DNA from: JAZKFT01 sp043760535
GTDB lineage: Bacteria > Bacteroidota > Bacteroidia > Chitinophagales > Chitinophagaceae
Length of the DNA: 35,601 nt
Reading direction: 5' to 3'
Assembly: GCA_043760535.1 (NCBI GenBank)
Contig: JAYUOV010000186.1
Location: forward strand, 1-35,601
The notes beneath the pieces are model-generated. The model was not told where the DNA came from. It made no database searches and saw only the letters and a list, made by a program, of their open reading frames with translations. Every line of letters begins with the position of its first letter. Within the stretch, counting starts at the first letter, position 1. The position numbers and the translations under genes were made by a program. Positions 15,672 to 24,268 of the stretch are shown in pieces.

Positions 15672-18062
15672 CTATTTTATTTCTCGTTGCATCGGGTTGG
15701 GGGTATCCTGCACACTACGCCTGGAGCCTCTGTTAGATTTAAACAATTGCAAACGGGTGGGTTCTTCTTTAACCGGCCATACATTGTTATTTTCGTCTAT
15801 ATCGGCAGTTTCTCTCATAGGGTCCTGAACAATTCTAACCACCTCTTTACTTTTTATAAAAGATTTATTAATCTGGTTTTCATTTTTTCGCCAAATTTCG
15901 GCTGGTATTTTTTCTATTTCTTTGGTGCTATCGGCATAGGTCCATTCTATTATTAATGGCATTACCAGGCCACCCTTATTCGTAAAGCTTAGCTGGTACA
16001 CCCATTTGTTTTTAAGTAATTCCACATCGGCACTATCTGCTGGCTCAGGCTTTGTTATTATTAGCGGCAGTGCTGTTGTGTCTATCTGCTTTTGCCCACG
16101 GGCATAGTACCAATAAAAGTCTCTGAGGCTTGTATCGGCATCGGCCGCAAATGTGATGCTTTTATCTTCGCGGTTTCTGATTTTGGATATGTCTTCAAAA
16201 GTATAAGTATTGGGTTTGGCTATGCGTATGCTATCGTTGGCACGGCCACCCCTTCTGCCACGTGGGTTAGTTGCTATGCCTGTATCCGATATAGCAGCAC
16301 CACCCGCAGGTTTAAAAACCTTTACACTGTCCAGCGCTATATCGCAAGGCTCTATACCGTAAAACCAACCCCGCCAAAACCAGTCCAGGTCTGTAGCAGA
16401 GGCATCTTCCATAGTACGAAAAAAATCGGCCGGGGTAGGATGTTTAAATGCCCAGCGACGGCTGTATTCTTTAAAGGCATAATCAAAAAGCTCTCTGCCC
16501 ATAATGGTTTCTCTTAAAATATTAAGACCTGTAGCTGGTTTGCCATACGCATTTGCACCAAAATTGATAATGTTTTCGCTATTGGTCATAATGGGTTCCA
16601 ACTGTTTCTTGGGCATCTTCATGTAATCGGTAATCTTGTAGGCCGGGCCACGGCTGCTGTTGTATTTGTTATCGAATAACTGTTCGGTAAGGTATTGGCC
16701 AAATGTGTTAAGCCCTTCATCCATCCAGCTCCACTGGCGTTCGTCGCTGTTTACAATCATAGGAAAAAAGTTATGGCCCACTTCGTGGATGATAACGCCA
16801 ATCATGCCGTACTTGGTGCTTTCGCTGTAAGTGCCGTCTTTGGCACAGCGGCCATTATTAAAGCATATCATGGGGTACTCCATGCCATTATCTGCCTCTA
16901 TGCTTTGTGCCACCGGATAGTTGTATGGCACCGAGAATTTACTGTAACTCTGTATGGTATGTGCCACTACTTTGGTACTGTATTTCCGCCAAAGGTTGTA
17001 GGCTTCTTTAGGGTAAAAACTCATACACATTATTTTTTTACCCTCTACTACTGTTGGCATTGCATCCCATATATATTTACGGCTGCTTGTCCAAGCAAAG
17101 TCACGTACGTTGGTGGCCTTGTATTTCCATATTTTGGTAGTAGTGGCTTTTGTTTTTTCTGCTGTAATGGCGTCGCCAAGCAAGCCTATTTCTACTACAT
17201 CTTTTGCTGTTTGGGCATTGTTCCAGCGCTTAAGCTGGTTGGCGGTAAGTACTTGTGCATAGTTGCTGCATTCGCCTGTGGCAGCTACCAAATGATCGGA
17301 CGGTACTGTAATTTCTACATCAAAATTGCCGAAGGCCAGGGCAAACTCACCCCTGCCAGTAAACTGATGGTTTTGCCAGCCTTGAAAATCGCTGTACACA
17401 CAAAGCCTTGGATACCATTGGCTGATGGTAAAAAGATGGTTGCCATCTTCGGGAAAAAGTTCGTAACCGCCACGGCCACCAAGTGTTACACGGTCGGGTA
17501 TTTTATAATGCCATTTTATATTAAACTTAAATTGCAAGTCGGTTTTTAATGGCACCGGTAATTCCACCCGCATCATGGTTTGGTTAATGGTGTATTTAAG
17601 TGGTTTACCAAGTGCATCGGTAATGCTTTCTATTTTTTCGCCAAAGCCTTCCAATGCTTCTTTTTTGTTAAGGGCTTTTACTTCACTGCTGCCCATGGTA
17701 CGTTGTACACGGCTTTCGTCAAACACCACATTGTGGCTATTTGGGTCGTGTTCGTTCTCATCCAGTTGCAGCCATAGGTAGGTGAGCACATCGGGGCTGT
17801 TATTAAAATAGGTAATGGTTTCCGTTCCGTGTAGTTCCAGTTTTTTCTCATCCAGGCGGCAGTTGATTTTATAATCTGCCCTTTGTTGCCAGTATTTGGC
17901 GCCTGTGGTGCCGCTTGCTGTTCTGTATTCGTTTGGTGTAGGTAAAATGGTTCCCAATTGTTCAAACCTGTTTCCATGGTTACTCGTAGGATTATTCTTT
18001 ATATCCTGCCCCATGGCAGCAAAAGAAATGGATACAAAGAGGATGGCAGTAAATTTTCTCAT
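15672..18062 (-). CDS. M1-family zinc metallopeptidase
   Basis: A secreted gluzincin aminopeptidase-like enzyme of 796 residues. The signal peptide ends at AAMGQD (about residue 19). The N-terminal beta domain (about 50-260) contains YKINCRLDEKKLELHGTE. The catalytic domain has GMEYP at 393-397, the equivalent of the GxMEN exopeptidase motif but with Tyr instead of Asn. The zinc site is HEVGH at 426-430 with the third ligand Glu449 in WMDEGLN. A C-terminal region of about 250 residues ends NPMQREIK and contains a Gly/Arg-rich NPRGRRGGRAND segment. The protein should act in the periplasm or outside the cell on peptides. It starts 58 bases after the HupE-like gene, so the two are probably co-transcribed. 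Confidence 0.93.
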   Translation of the reverse strand: MRKFTAILFVSISFAAMGQDIKNNPTSNHGNRFEQLGTILPTPNEYRTASGTTGAKYWQQRADYKINCRLDEKKLELHGTETITYFNNSPDVLTYLWLQLDENEHDPNSHNVVFDESRVQRTMGSSEVKALNKKEALEGFGEKIESITDALGKPLKYTINQTMMRVELPVPLKTDLQFKFNIKWHYKIPDRVTLGGRGGYELFPEDGNHLFTISQWYPRLCVYSDFQGWQNHQFTGRGEFALAFGNFDVEITVPSDHLVAATGECSNYAQVLTANQLKRWNNAQTAKDVVEIGLLGDAITAEKTKATTTKIWKYKATNVRDFAWTSSRKYIWDAMPTVVEGKKIMCMSFYPKEAYNLWRKYSTKVVAHTIQSYSKFSVPYNYPVAQSIEADNGMEYPMICFNNGRCAKDGTYSESTKYGMIGVIIHEVGHNFFPMIVNSDERQWSWMDEGLNTFGQYLTEQLFDNKYNSSRGPAYKITDYMKMPKKQLEPIMTNSENIINFGANAYGKPATGLNILRETIMGRELFDYAFKEYSRRWAFKHPTPADFFRTMEDASATDLDWFWRGWFYGIEPCDIALDSVKVFKPAGGAAISDTGIATNPRGRRGGRANDSIRIAKPNTYTFEDISKIRNREDKSITFAADADTSLRDFYWYYARGQKQIDTTALPLIITKPEPADSADVELLKNKWVYQLSFTNKGGLVMPLIIEWTYADSTKEIEKIPAEIWRKNENQINKSFIKSKEVVRIVQDPMRETADIDENNNVWPVKEEPTRLQLFKSNRGSRRSVQDTPNPMQREIK

Positions 18063-18120
18063 GAATTGGTTGGTTTAAAATGGCCAGTAACTTTTTGTTG
18101 TGTTGTAAAAAAATATTTTC

Positions 18121-18696
18121 TTATTGATTAATACCCTGTTGTATAATAATATGAATAGCAACGCTACATGCAGCCCCCGATAAAAAAACGATCCATTTTT
18201 CGCGGTTTACTTTTAACCGGTTTAAAAAAAGCCAGCTAACCAATAGTATGCTCAATACCACAACTATTTGGCCAGCCTCTAACCCTAAATTAAAACCCAA
18301 TAATGGCAGTACTATATTTTCAGCCTTGCCTAACATACTCTTAAGCCCGTTGGCAAAGCCAAGACCATGCACCAGCCCAAACAATAATGCCAACACATAG
18401 TTGAGCCGCAAGCTTGTAGGGGTAATTTTTTTTTGAAACAAATTAAAAACCGCAGTTGCGATGATGGTACAGGGTATAAGCAGCTCAATAGTGCCTGTAG
18501 AAATTTTTACCCAGTTAAATGCACTAAGAACCAGTGTAATACTGTGGCCAATGGTAAAAGCTGTTATTAGCACCAATACCTGTTTGATATTATTAATGGT
18601 ATAGATAGCTGCCAGCGCTACTATAAACAATATGTGGTCTGTAGCTCCCCAGCTTATTATGTGATGCCACCCAAATGAAAAGAATTCTTTAAACAA
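18121..18696 (-). CDS. HupE/UreJ-type membrane protein
   Basis: A 191-residue inner-membrane protein with about six to seven helices. It has the histidine pattern of the HupE/UreJ_2 family: GWHHIISWGATDHILFI in helix 1, FTIGHSITLVL in helix 3 and GLVHGLGFANGL in the middle, ending VAIHIIIQQG. HupE and UreJ proteins are permease-like and associated with nickel or cobalt uptake in some bacteria; substrate here is unknown. It lies upstream of the M1 peptidase on the same strand and is divergent from the DUF6702 gene. Hydrogenase and urease genes are absent from the window, so a nickel-enzyme role is not supported locally. Confidence 0.88.
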   Translation of the reverse strand: MFKEFFSFGWHHIISWGATDHILFIVALAAIYTINNIKQVLVLITAFTIGHSITLVLSAFNWVKISTGTIELLIPCTIIATAVFNLFQKKITPTSLRLNYVLALLFGLVHGLGFANGLKSMLGKAENIVLPLLGFNLGLEAGQIVVVLSILLVSWLFLNRLKVNREKWIVFLSGAACSVAIHIIIQQGINQ

Positions 18697-18843
18697 ATTA
18701 AGTTTTATGCTTTCTGAAAGTTATGGATTAGTTTGGGTTTAAAGGTGTGTTCAGCCGGGGCAATCAAGCTCTAAAGTCCTAATATTTTCACTATGTTTCC
18801 AAAACTAAAGGGCATCTTTACAATACAGAAAAAATTTTGATGA

Positions 18844-19320
18844 ATGGCATATTGTGTACTACAGTGGTTATTGTGGCTGCATCCTTTTTTTATTTCGGTT
18901 GCAGAAATTACTTACAACGGAAAGGAAAAGGAGCTAGGTGTTAGCATCCGCATTTTTACAGATGACTTTGAAAAAACCTTGCGACAAAACTACCCGGCAG
19001 AAAAGATAGACCTGCTGCACCCGGCTGATGTAAAAGCTATAGGAGGAATTATTAAAAAATATGTGGCCAATAAATTTCTGATAACCTTGAATGGTAAAAA
19101 AATGCCATTAGAATTTGAGGGATACGAGCAGGTGGAAGAAAGTACCTGGTGCTATTTTACAATACCTTTTACAGACAAAATACAGCAGGTGAAGGTAACT
19201 AACAGCCTGTTGTATGAATATAAAAAGGAACAAACAAACCTACACCATGTAACCATTAACGGCAGCCGAAAAAGCAGCCAGCTTAATTATCCCGATACCG
19301 ATGCAGGGTTTGTTTTTTAA
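18844..19320 (+). CDS. DUF6702-family protein
   Basis: A 158-residue protein with a hydrophobic start (VLQWLLWLHPFFISVAEI) that probably exports or anchors it. The ATG at 18844 is the most likely start in this frame; an ATG three bases earlier is also in frame (adding MN-less Met only) and cannot be excluded. The conserved family line is clear: HPFFISVAEITYN, VSIRIFTDDFEKTLR, IDLLHPADV, LEFEGYEQVEESTWCYF, LLYEYKKEQTNLHHVTI and SSQLNYPDTDAGFVF. The function is unknown. Its position opposite a HupE-like gene and an M1 peptidase suggests they share a pathway, possibly metal or peptide handling in the envelope, which is inference. It is convergent with the DUF6089 gene, 20 bases apart. Confidence 0.8.
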   Translation: MAYCVLQWLLWLHPFFISVAEITYNGKEKELGVSIRIFTDDFEKTLRQNYPAEKIDLLHPADVKAIGGIIKKYVANKFLITLNGKKMPLEFEGYEQVEESTWCYFTIPFTDKIQQVKVTNSLLYEYKKEQTNLHHVTINGSRKSSQLNYPDTDAGFVF

Positions 19321-19340
19321 ATATGATTATTGATTTTCTA

Positions 19341-20090
19341 TTACCTGCCCCATTTATAATTAGTAGGGCAAGCCATTTTATCCTTACCAAAATTAAATAC
19401 AGCACCAACGGAGATACTGTAATAACTGTCTTTAAGCTTGGGGTTGGCGGCATAGCTAAAGCCATCAAGATAGTCGGTAAAGCTGTAGCGGTATGTGCCT
19501 TCGGCAATAAGGCTGATGCGGGGCAGAATGGCATATTTTATACCAAGGCCCATAGGTATAACCGGTATTGCCCGTGGCGATATTGCCGCAGAGTCTGTAG
19601 CAAGGCCGCTTACAAGTTTGGAATTGCTGGTAAAAAATGCCGTATCCAACTTGCTGTAATCTCTTTTTATTTTAATAAAACCAAGACCTGCACCAGCATA
19701 AGCATAGCTTGAAAATTTTCTGAAATGGTCGTTATTGCCATGCATATTATAAACGCCCATTACCGAAAGTTCGGTAAGCCGGGTACTAAAATTAAAGTTG
19801 CGGTATTGCATGTATTCGGGGCTGGTAAACCTTGCATCATCGCCATGCAGGCTACCGATGTTTAAATTAGCTCTGAAAGACCAGTAATTAGTAAGAATGC
19901 GATTGTAATGAATACCCAATTGGGGTCTTGCTGTTTTTACAGATCCTATGGCTTTGGGGCTAAGGTCTCCCTGATAAATATTGGCTCCAATGGTGAGCCC
20001 AATTTCATTTTTACCGGCAACAAATTGTGCTAGAACAGCAACATTGCTGAAAGTAAGCAGGGTAATGGCGAAAGCTAATTTTTTAAACAT
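19341..20090 (-). CDS. DUF6089-type outer-membrane beta-barrel protein
   Basis: A 249-residue secreted barrel protein. The ATG at 20090 (MFKKLAFAITLLTF) is chosen because it gives a normal signal peptide cleaved after VLAQ; the frame extends upstream only into non-coding sequence. The mature part reads NEIGLTIGANIYQGDLSP, LGIHYNRILTNYWSFRANLNIG, TELSVMGVYNM, YAGAGLGFIKI and YYSISVGAVFNFG, all typical of the PorG-like/DUF6089 barrels of Bacteroidota. The C-terminus continues with a short polar KDKMACPTNYKWGR containing one Cys. PorG itself belongs to the type IX secretion machinery; whether this paralogue does is not known. The gene stands alone. Confidence 0.8.
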   Translation of the reverse strand: MFKKLAFAITLLTFSNVAVLAQFVAGKNEIGLTIGANIYQGDLSPKAIGSVKTARPQLGIHYNRILTNYWSFRANLNIGSLHGDDARFTSPEYMQYRNFNFSTRLTELSVMGVYNMHGNNDHFRKFSSYAYAGAGLGFIKIKRDYSKLDTAFFTSNSKLVSGLATDSAAISPRAIPVIPMGLGIKYAILPRISLIAEGTYRYSFTDYLDGFSYAANPKLKDSYYSISVGAVFNFGKDKMACPTNYKWGR

Positions 20091-20255
20091 TTGGTCTATA
20101 TTTTTTGGTGGGGCAATAAAAAAGCTGAGTACACTTATATGCAGATTGGATAATAATTTTATTGATGAAGAGAATGTTGTTGCTGTAATTGAAAGTATTA
20201 ACAATAGCCTTGCCCAATTATTGTTTTCGGGACACTTTTTAAGGGGTTGTTAACA

Positions 20256-20321
20256 GTAGGAACACGCCTGTAAGTAGGAACACGCCTCGAGGCGTGTTCC
20301 TACTTACAGGCGTATTCCTAC
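20256..20321. repeat. 66-bp near-perfect palindrome (REP/MITE-like)
   Basis: Two 33-base arms (20256-20288 and 20289-20321) meet without a loop at CTCGAG. Pairing is 32 of 33, the only mismatch being ACA versus ATA. Each arm holds two related units, GTAGGAACACGCCT, separated by GTAA-type sequence. The right arm supplies the last codons and stop of the ABC ATPase gene. Confidence 0.9.
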
Positions 20322-21554
20322 CGATCCATTTTCATGTGGTGTTAATTCGAAAATAGCATCGGGCAAAAGGCCTTCTTCTGTTCGGTGAGAAACATAAACA
20401 ATGGTAGTAGTTGTTTCCGCTGCAATTTTATTAATTAGCGATACCACCAGGCCTGCATTGTAATCGTCAAGCCCCGAAGTGGGTTCGTCGAGAATGAGCA
20501 ATGGCGGGTGTTTTATCATGGCACGGGCTATAAGTGCTGTTCGCTGTTGGCCGGGGCTTAGCTTATGAAAAAGGGTATTTTTCAGGGGCAACATTTCTGT
20601 CAGTTGCAGCCATTGCCGGGCTATTTTTTGCTGCATATCTGATGGCTTTAAGTAGAGGCCAATAGAATCGAAAAAGCCACCAATAATCATTTTCTCTATA
20701 CTATCGTACCGGCTAAACTGGCTGGTAATGGCAGGGGTAAAATAGCCGATATTTTTCTTAATGTCCCATACGGCTTCGCCACTTCCTTTTTTGCGGCCAA
20801 AGAGGGTAATATCCTGCCCGTAAGCTTTTGCATTGTCGCCGGTAATGAGCGAAAGAAGGGTGGTTTTGCCACTGCCGTTTGGGCCAATCATTTGCCAGCT
20901 TTCGCCAGGGTTTATAGTCCAGTTAATGTTGTTTAATACAGGTCTGCCATCGTATTGTACGCACACATTTTTAAATACCACAAGCGGCCCATCCGCAAGA
21001 TAGAAGCTGTTGATTGGTGGCGGAACAATACCTGTAAAAATGAACTGACTATCCATGTTTCGCTGCTGTAGGTAAGCCGCTATATTTTCTATTGCTACCA
21101 AAGCTTGATTGGGTTCTATACTAAAAACCTTTAGTATAAAAGGGAGTAAATCTCGGCTGCGGCTTACTAATTGTATAATGTTTGTTTTGGCCGAAATTTG
21201 TTGCAGCATTACCAGTAATGTGGCCTGCGATGCTTTATCAAGATTATCAAAAGGGTTGTCCAGAATGATATAGTCGGGCTGCTGTGCCAGCAGGTAATTG
21301 AGCAGTGCTTTTTTCTGTTCGCCATCGGATAAGGATTGGAGTAATCGTTTCTGCTTTTTCGCTACTTCTACATGGCCATTCCGGTGCTCTTCGTCTATAA
21401 ATAGATCCATAGTAACCTTGGAAAATAGCTGGCCATTAAGTTTGTTAAATACCTCAAAAATGCCGCTGCTTTTACCATCCAATAGCTGTTGTGTAAACAG
21501 ATGCTTGTTGGCTTTATCGGTAGTAAAAATGGCAAGGTGGGTGGGCTTGTTCAT
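20304..21554 (-). CDS. ModF-like tandem ABC ATPase
   Basis: A soluble protein of 416 residues with two ABC ATPase domains, similar in layout to ModF/PhrA. The ATG at 21554 (MNKPTHLAIF) is preferred over a TTG three codons earlier. The first domain (about 1-150) keeps a signature-like LSDGEQKK and Walker B DYIILDNPFDNLD but has no Walker A loop (TDKANKHLFTQ instead), so it is probably unable to hydrolyse ATP alone. The second domain is complete: GPNGSGKTTL with Lys230, signature LSPGQQR, Walker B LLILDEPTSGLDD and switch His in VSHRTEE. No membrane partner is adjacent, so a classical transporter role is not supported. Its 3' end overlaps the 66-bp palindrome. The molybdenum link is by similarity only. 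Confidence 0.85.
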   Translation of the reverse strand: MNKPTHLAIFTTDKANKHLFTQQLLDGKSSGIFEVFNKLNGQLFSKVTMDLFIDEEHRNGHVEVAKKQKRLLQSLSDGEQKKALLNYLLAQQPDYIILDNPFDNLDKASQATLLVMLQQISAKTNIIQLVSRSRDLLPFILKVFSIEPNQALVAIENIAAYLQQRNMDSQFIFTGIVPPPINSFYLADGPLVVFKNVCVQYDGRPVLNNINWTINPGESWQMIGPNGSGKTTLLSLITGDNAKAYGQDITLFGRKKGSGEAVWDIKKNIGYFTPAITSQFSRYDSIEKMIIGGFFDSIGLYLKPSDMQQKIARQWLQLTEMLPLKNTLFHKLSPGQQRTALIARAMIKHPPLLILDEPTSGLDDYNAGLVVSLINKIAAETTTTIVYVSHRTEEGLLPDAIFELTPHENGSVGIRL

Positions 21555-21747
21555 GCTTTTCAATCATTCATTTTTGTAAAGGCAAACTAATAAATTCTGT
21601 GTGGTTTAAAGAAATCAAATAAGCATTGAAGATAAAAGCTCAAATAGTAATAATCTGATGAATGAAATTCTTAATGCTACGGGGTTAAAAAGTTCGCCTA
21701 TGTTGATAAATAACAGTACAAAAGCTAGCTTAAAAATAAAAAACGTT

Positions 21748-21772
21748 ATCTGGCAATCAGCTTTTGCCAGAT
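21748..21772 (-). terminator. Terminator downstream of the O-antigen ligase remnant
   Basis: ATCTGGCAA pairs with TTGCCAGAT around a 7-base loop. On the minus strand it is followed by a T-rich stretch. It probably served the decayed gene at 21773-22440. Confidence 0.65.
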
Positions 21773-22440
21773 TAAAAAAAGGCACTAAAAAAGCATACAC
21801 GCCTTACTGCGATTCAAAAGGGTTTTTGTAGAGGGTAGCTAAAAATACCATGCCGCAAAGTAGCCACCAAGTCCAATCGGTTTTGTTGGGATTGCTTGTA
21901 ACCAGTTGATAAAATACGAAGCCCATTACAGCAAATGTGGCGAAGCCAGCACTACACCACATCGGCAGCCAGTTGTTGCTGGGCCGGGTAAATTCCTCAG
22001 GTGCTGTTTGCAGCCTTTTTGTTTTATTCCACGTTTCTATCGTTGGTTTTATATCGCCATAGCCAATGCCCAAAACAGGGTTTCGTTTTACAATATCCCA
22101 ACCTGCTTTCAGCTACACCAGATGGTTGCCATTGTTGCAGCCCTCTTCGTATTTTCAATTGGCTACATTGCCAAAATTGTACAGCATAATCTGCACACTG
22201 TTTTTAATAGTAGGAAACACCTGCATGGCTAAAAATGGCAAGGCAAGAACCGTTACAATAGCCATTGCGGCAATCCATTTTTTTTGCTGTAAAAACAGAT
22301 GTCGTAAACCAATTAGTAGTACCAGGCTGCCATATAAAAAAGCAAGCCTTGTTTTGGCTGCAAGCAGATGCATAAACACGGGGTAAGGCTGTACTGCCTA
22401 AAACCAGCAGGCAACCAATTGGCAGTATTATTTGTAGCAA
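21773..22440 (-). pseudogene. Decayed O-antigen ligase/polymerase-like gene (C-terminal part)
   Basis: The remains of a polytopic membrane protein of the Wzy/O-antigen ligase type. Recognisable in order are LLVLGSTALP, HLLAAKTRLAFLYGSLVLLIGL, FPTIKNSVQIMLYNFG, LKAGWDIVKRNPVLGIGYGD (the conserved GxG segment after the large loop) and a last helix pair ending KNPFESQ then YAFLVPFF. At least four lesions are present: an extra C in a run at 22380-22383, TGA at 22155-22157, TAG at 22113-22115 and TAA at 21804-21806. The N-terminal half of a normal protein (about 200 or more residues) is missing upstream. Stops as well as indels are present, so this is real decay rather than sequencing error. Confidence 0.75.
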
Positions 22441-22554
22441 TTTTTTTAAGCAGGTATTTTTTACAAACCTAACAGACTAGGGCTTTATAAAAGAAATACG
22501 ATATGCTGTATTAAAAGAAACAAACCACGAAATTTGCAACATAAATAAAATACA

Positions 22555-23448
22555 ATGTTCTACGGGTTATTGTCTCAAATACAAAACGGTTCTCAAAAAG
22601 CATTGGCGCGGTGTATTTCTTTAATAGAAAACGAAGCTGCTGGCTACGAAGATTTTTTGCAACAATTACCACCCTCCACTGTGTCGGTTATTGGCATTAC
22701 AGGGCCGCCTGGTGCTGGCAAGAGTACACTTGTGGATGCATTAATAGCTGTGTTGGTTTCTCATGAAAAAAAGATTGGCGTACTCTGTGTAGATCCTTCA
22801 TCGCCATTTAACCTTGGGGCATTATTGGGCGACAGAATAAGAATGAGCGAATGGTACAACAATCCAAATGTATTTATCCGATCGCTGGCCACCCGTGGTT
22901 CTTTGGGCGGGCTGCACCCAAAAATTATTGAGATTAGCGATGTGATGAAAGTGGCACCTTTCGATTATATAATAGTGGAAACGGTGGGCGTAGGCCAAAG
23001 CGAAATTGAAATAGCTGGTTTGGCGGATTGTACTGTAGTGGTAGTAGTGCCAGAAGCTGGCGACGAAATACAAACCATGAAAGCCGGGCTGATGGAAATA
23101 GCCGATTTGTTTGTGGTAAATAAAGCCGACCGGCCCGATGCTGATGCTTTTGTAAAAAACCTTCGGCTGATGTTGGCTCCGGCCTTTCAAAACCATGTAC
23201 ACGAAGTGGCCATTGTAAAAACGATTGCTATGAAAAGACAAGGCATAAATGAACTGATAGAAAAAATTCAATTACAACTTGGCCATACAGCCACAAGCGA
23301 TAGAAGATATTGGTTGTTGGCGGAAAAAGCCCACCATTTAATTCAGCTAAAAAGAATGAGGGATGTTTCTAAAAAACAACTGAAGTACGAGATAGAGCAT
23401 TTGTCGGGCACATTTTTTAACCTATACGCATTTGTAGGTACTAAATAA
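22555..23448 (+). CDS. meaB: Methylmalonyl-CoA mutase-associated GTPase MeaB
   Basis: A G3E-family GTPase that chaperones cobalamin loading and protection of methylmalonyl-CoA mutase, 297 residues, in the cytoplasm. Visible motifs are the P-loop GPPGAGKST at 50-58, CVDPSSPF at 79-86, the switch region with DRIRMSEW, RSLATRGSLGGL at 109-120, the ETVGVGQSE at 142-150, and the guanine-specificity NKAD at 189-192. These are those of MeaB/ArgK and not HypB. Length is slightly shorter than many homologues (about 330). The mutase genes are not in the window. The ATG at 22555 is supported by the conserved start; a promoter-like AAATTTG lies about 20 bases before it. A hairpin follows the stop. Confidence 0.95.
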   Translation: MFYGLLSQIQNGSQKALARCISLIENEAAGYEDFLQQLPPSTVSVIGITGPPGAGKSTLVDALIAVLVSHEKKIGVLCVDPSSPFNLGALLGDRIRMSEWYNNPNVFIRSLATRGSLGGLHPKIIEISDVMKVAPFDYIIVETVGVGQSEIEIAGLADCTVVVVVPEAGDEIQTMKAGLMEIADLFVVNKADRPDADAFVKNLRLMLAPAFQNHVHEVAIVKTIAMKRQGINELIEKIQLQLGHTATSDRRYWLLAEKAHHLIQLKRMRDVSKKQLKYEIEHLSGTFFNLYAFVGTK

Positions 23449-23453
23449 AAAAA

Positions 23454-23477
23454 AGACCGGAGTTCCTCAACTCCGGC
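23454..23477. terminator. Hairpin after meaB
   Basis: CCGGAGTT and AACTCCGG pair around CCTC; flanking GA/CC bases extend the stem weakly. A poly-A run on the 5' side could serve as a T run for transcription arriving from the right. The 23449-23830 gap holds only this hairpin, a short CCCTAAA-type stretch and AT-rich DNA, with no gene seen. Confidence 0.55.
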
Positions 23478-23830
23478 CTAACCCTAAACCCTAAAACCAG
23501 ATTTGCTGTGCAAGCAATTCTGATTTTTATTTAAACTAGAATATTTTATGTTACTAAAAACAATAATAGGAAACGTTTTTGTAAAAAAAGATTTTTTGCT
23601 TTCTATTATTATAATCCGCAACCCAATTATTTAAACAAGCTTTTAGGATAAACAAAAAGTATTTCTTGCCATGTAAAAAATTTCTAAAAACCATCCCGTG
23701 CTTTGTTTTTTAAACGTTAATACTATTTTTAGGTTTATGTTTAAAAATAACAATTTAGATTTCAAACAACGCAAATTTCAGAAAGTTCGGAATTTAAAAA
23801 TAAAAACGATTGCATGTAACAATTGCTAAC

Positions 23831-24247
23831 TTATACTAAGCTGGCCTCTGAAGTAATAGCCGTATTCAGCAATTTAGAAATAGGGCAATTGGCTTCTGCA
23901 TCTTTTACACTTGCCCGAAATACTTCTTCGCTAATACCTGGTATAGATGCTTTTACCACCAAATGCGAACCAACAATGGCGCCCTGTGCAGGATCCAGAT
24001 CAATAGTGCAGGTCGTCTCAATGCTATCGGCAATAAAACCGGCGGCTACTAAAACAAAACTTAGCTTCATAGAAAAGCAACCTGCATGGGCTGCTGCCAC
24101 AAGCTCTTCGGGGTTGGTACCTACACCATCGGCAAACCGGGTGTTAAACGAATATTGGGTTTGGCTAAGCACCGTACTTTGTGTTGTAAGGGTGCCATTT
24201 CCTTCTTTTCCAGAACCGTTCCAAACGGCTGTTGCGTTACGTTTCAT
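23831..24247 (-). CDS. OsmC-family peroxidase
   Basis: A thiol-dependent hydroperoxide reductase of the OsmC/Ohr group, 138 residues. The two redox cysteines are Cys57 in AAHAGCFSM and Cys121 in AEANCPIS. Other conserved pieces are FADGVGTNPEELVAAA, which supplies the catalytic Glu/Arg environment, and the N-terminal AVWNGSGKEGNGTL that is typical of OsmC rather than Ohr. It should detoxify organic peroxides in the cytoplasm. The gene is divergent from the sorbosone dehydrogenase-like gene, with only 21 bases between the two start codons, so the promoters must overlap or one gene be read through. Confidence 0.93.
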   Translation of the reverse strand: MKRNATAVWNGSGKEGNGTLTTQSTVLSQTQYSFNTRFADGVGTNPEELVAAAHAGCFSMKLSFVLVAAGFIADSIETTCTIDLDPAQGAIVGSHLVVKASIPGISEEVFRASVKDAEANCPISKLLNTAITSEASLV

Positions 24248-24268
24248 TTTTGCTATTATTTTTAAATA

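Noticed and set aside
16695..17549. 284-residue plus-strand open frame
   Set aside because: It is antisense to the M1 peptidase, whose zinc motif lies in the same stretch; composition (many Cys, Phe, Tyr) is that of a shadow frame.
18121..18696. Nickel transport for hydrogenase or urease
   Set aside because: No such enzyme or accessory gene is in the window; only family similarity supports a metal role.
23478..23496. CCCTAAA-type stretch resembling telomere repeats
   Set aside because: Only about two and a half units next to a bacterial terminator; chance or a short intergenic motif.
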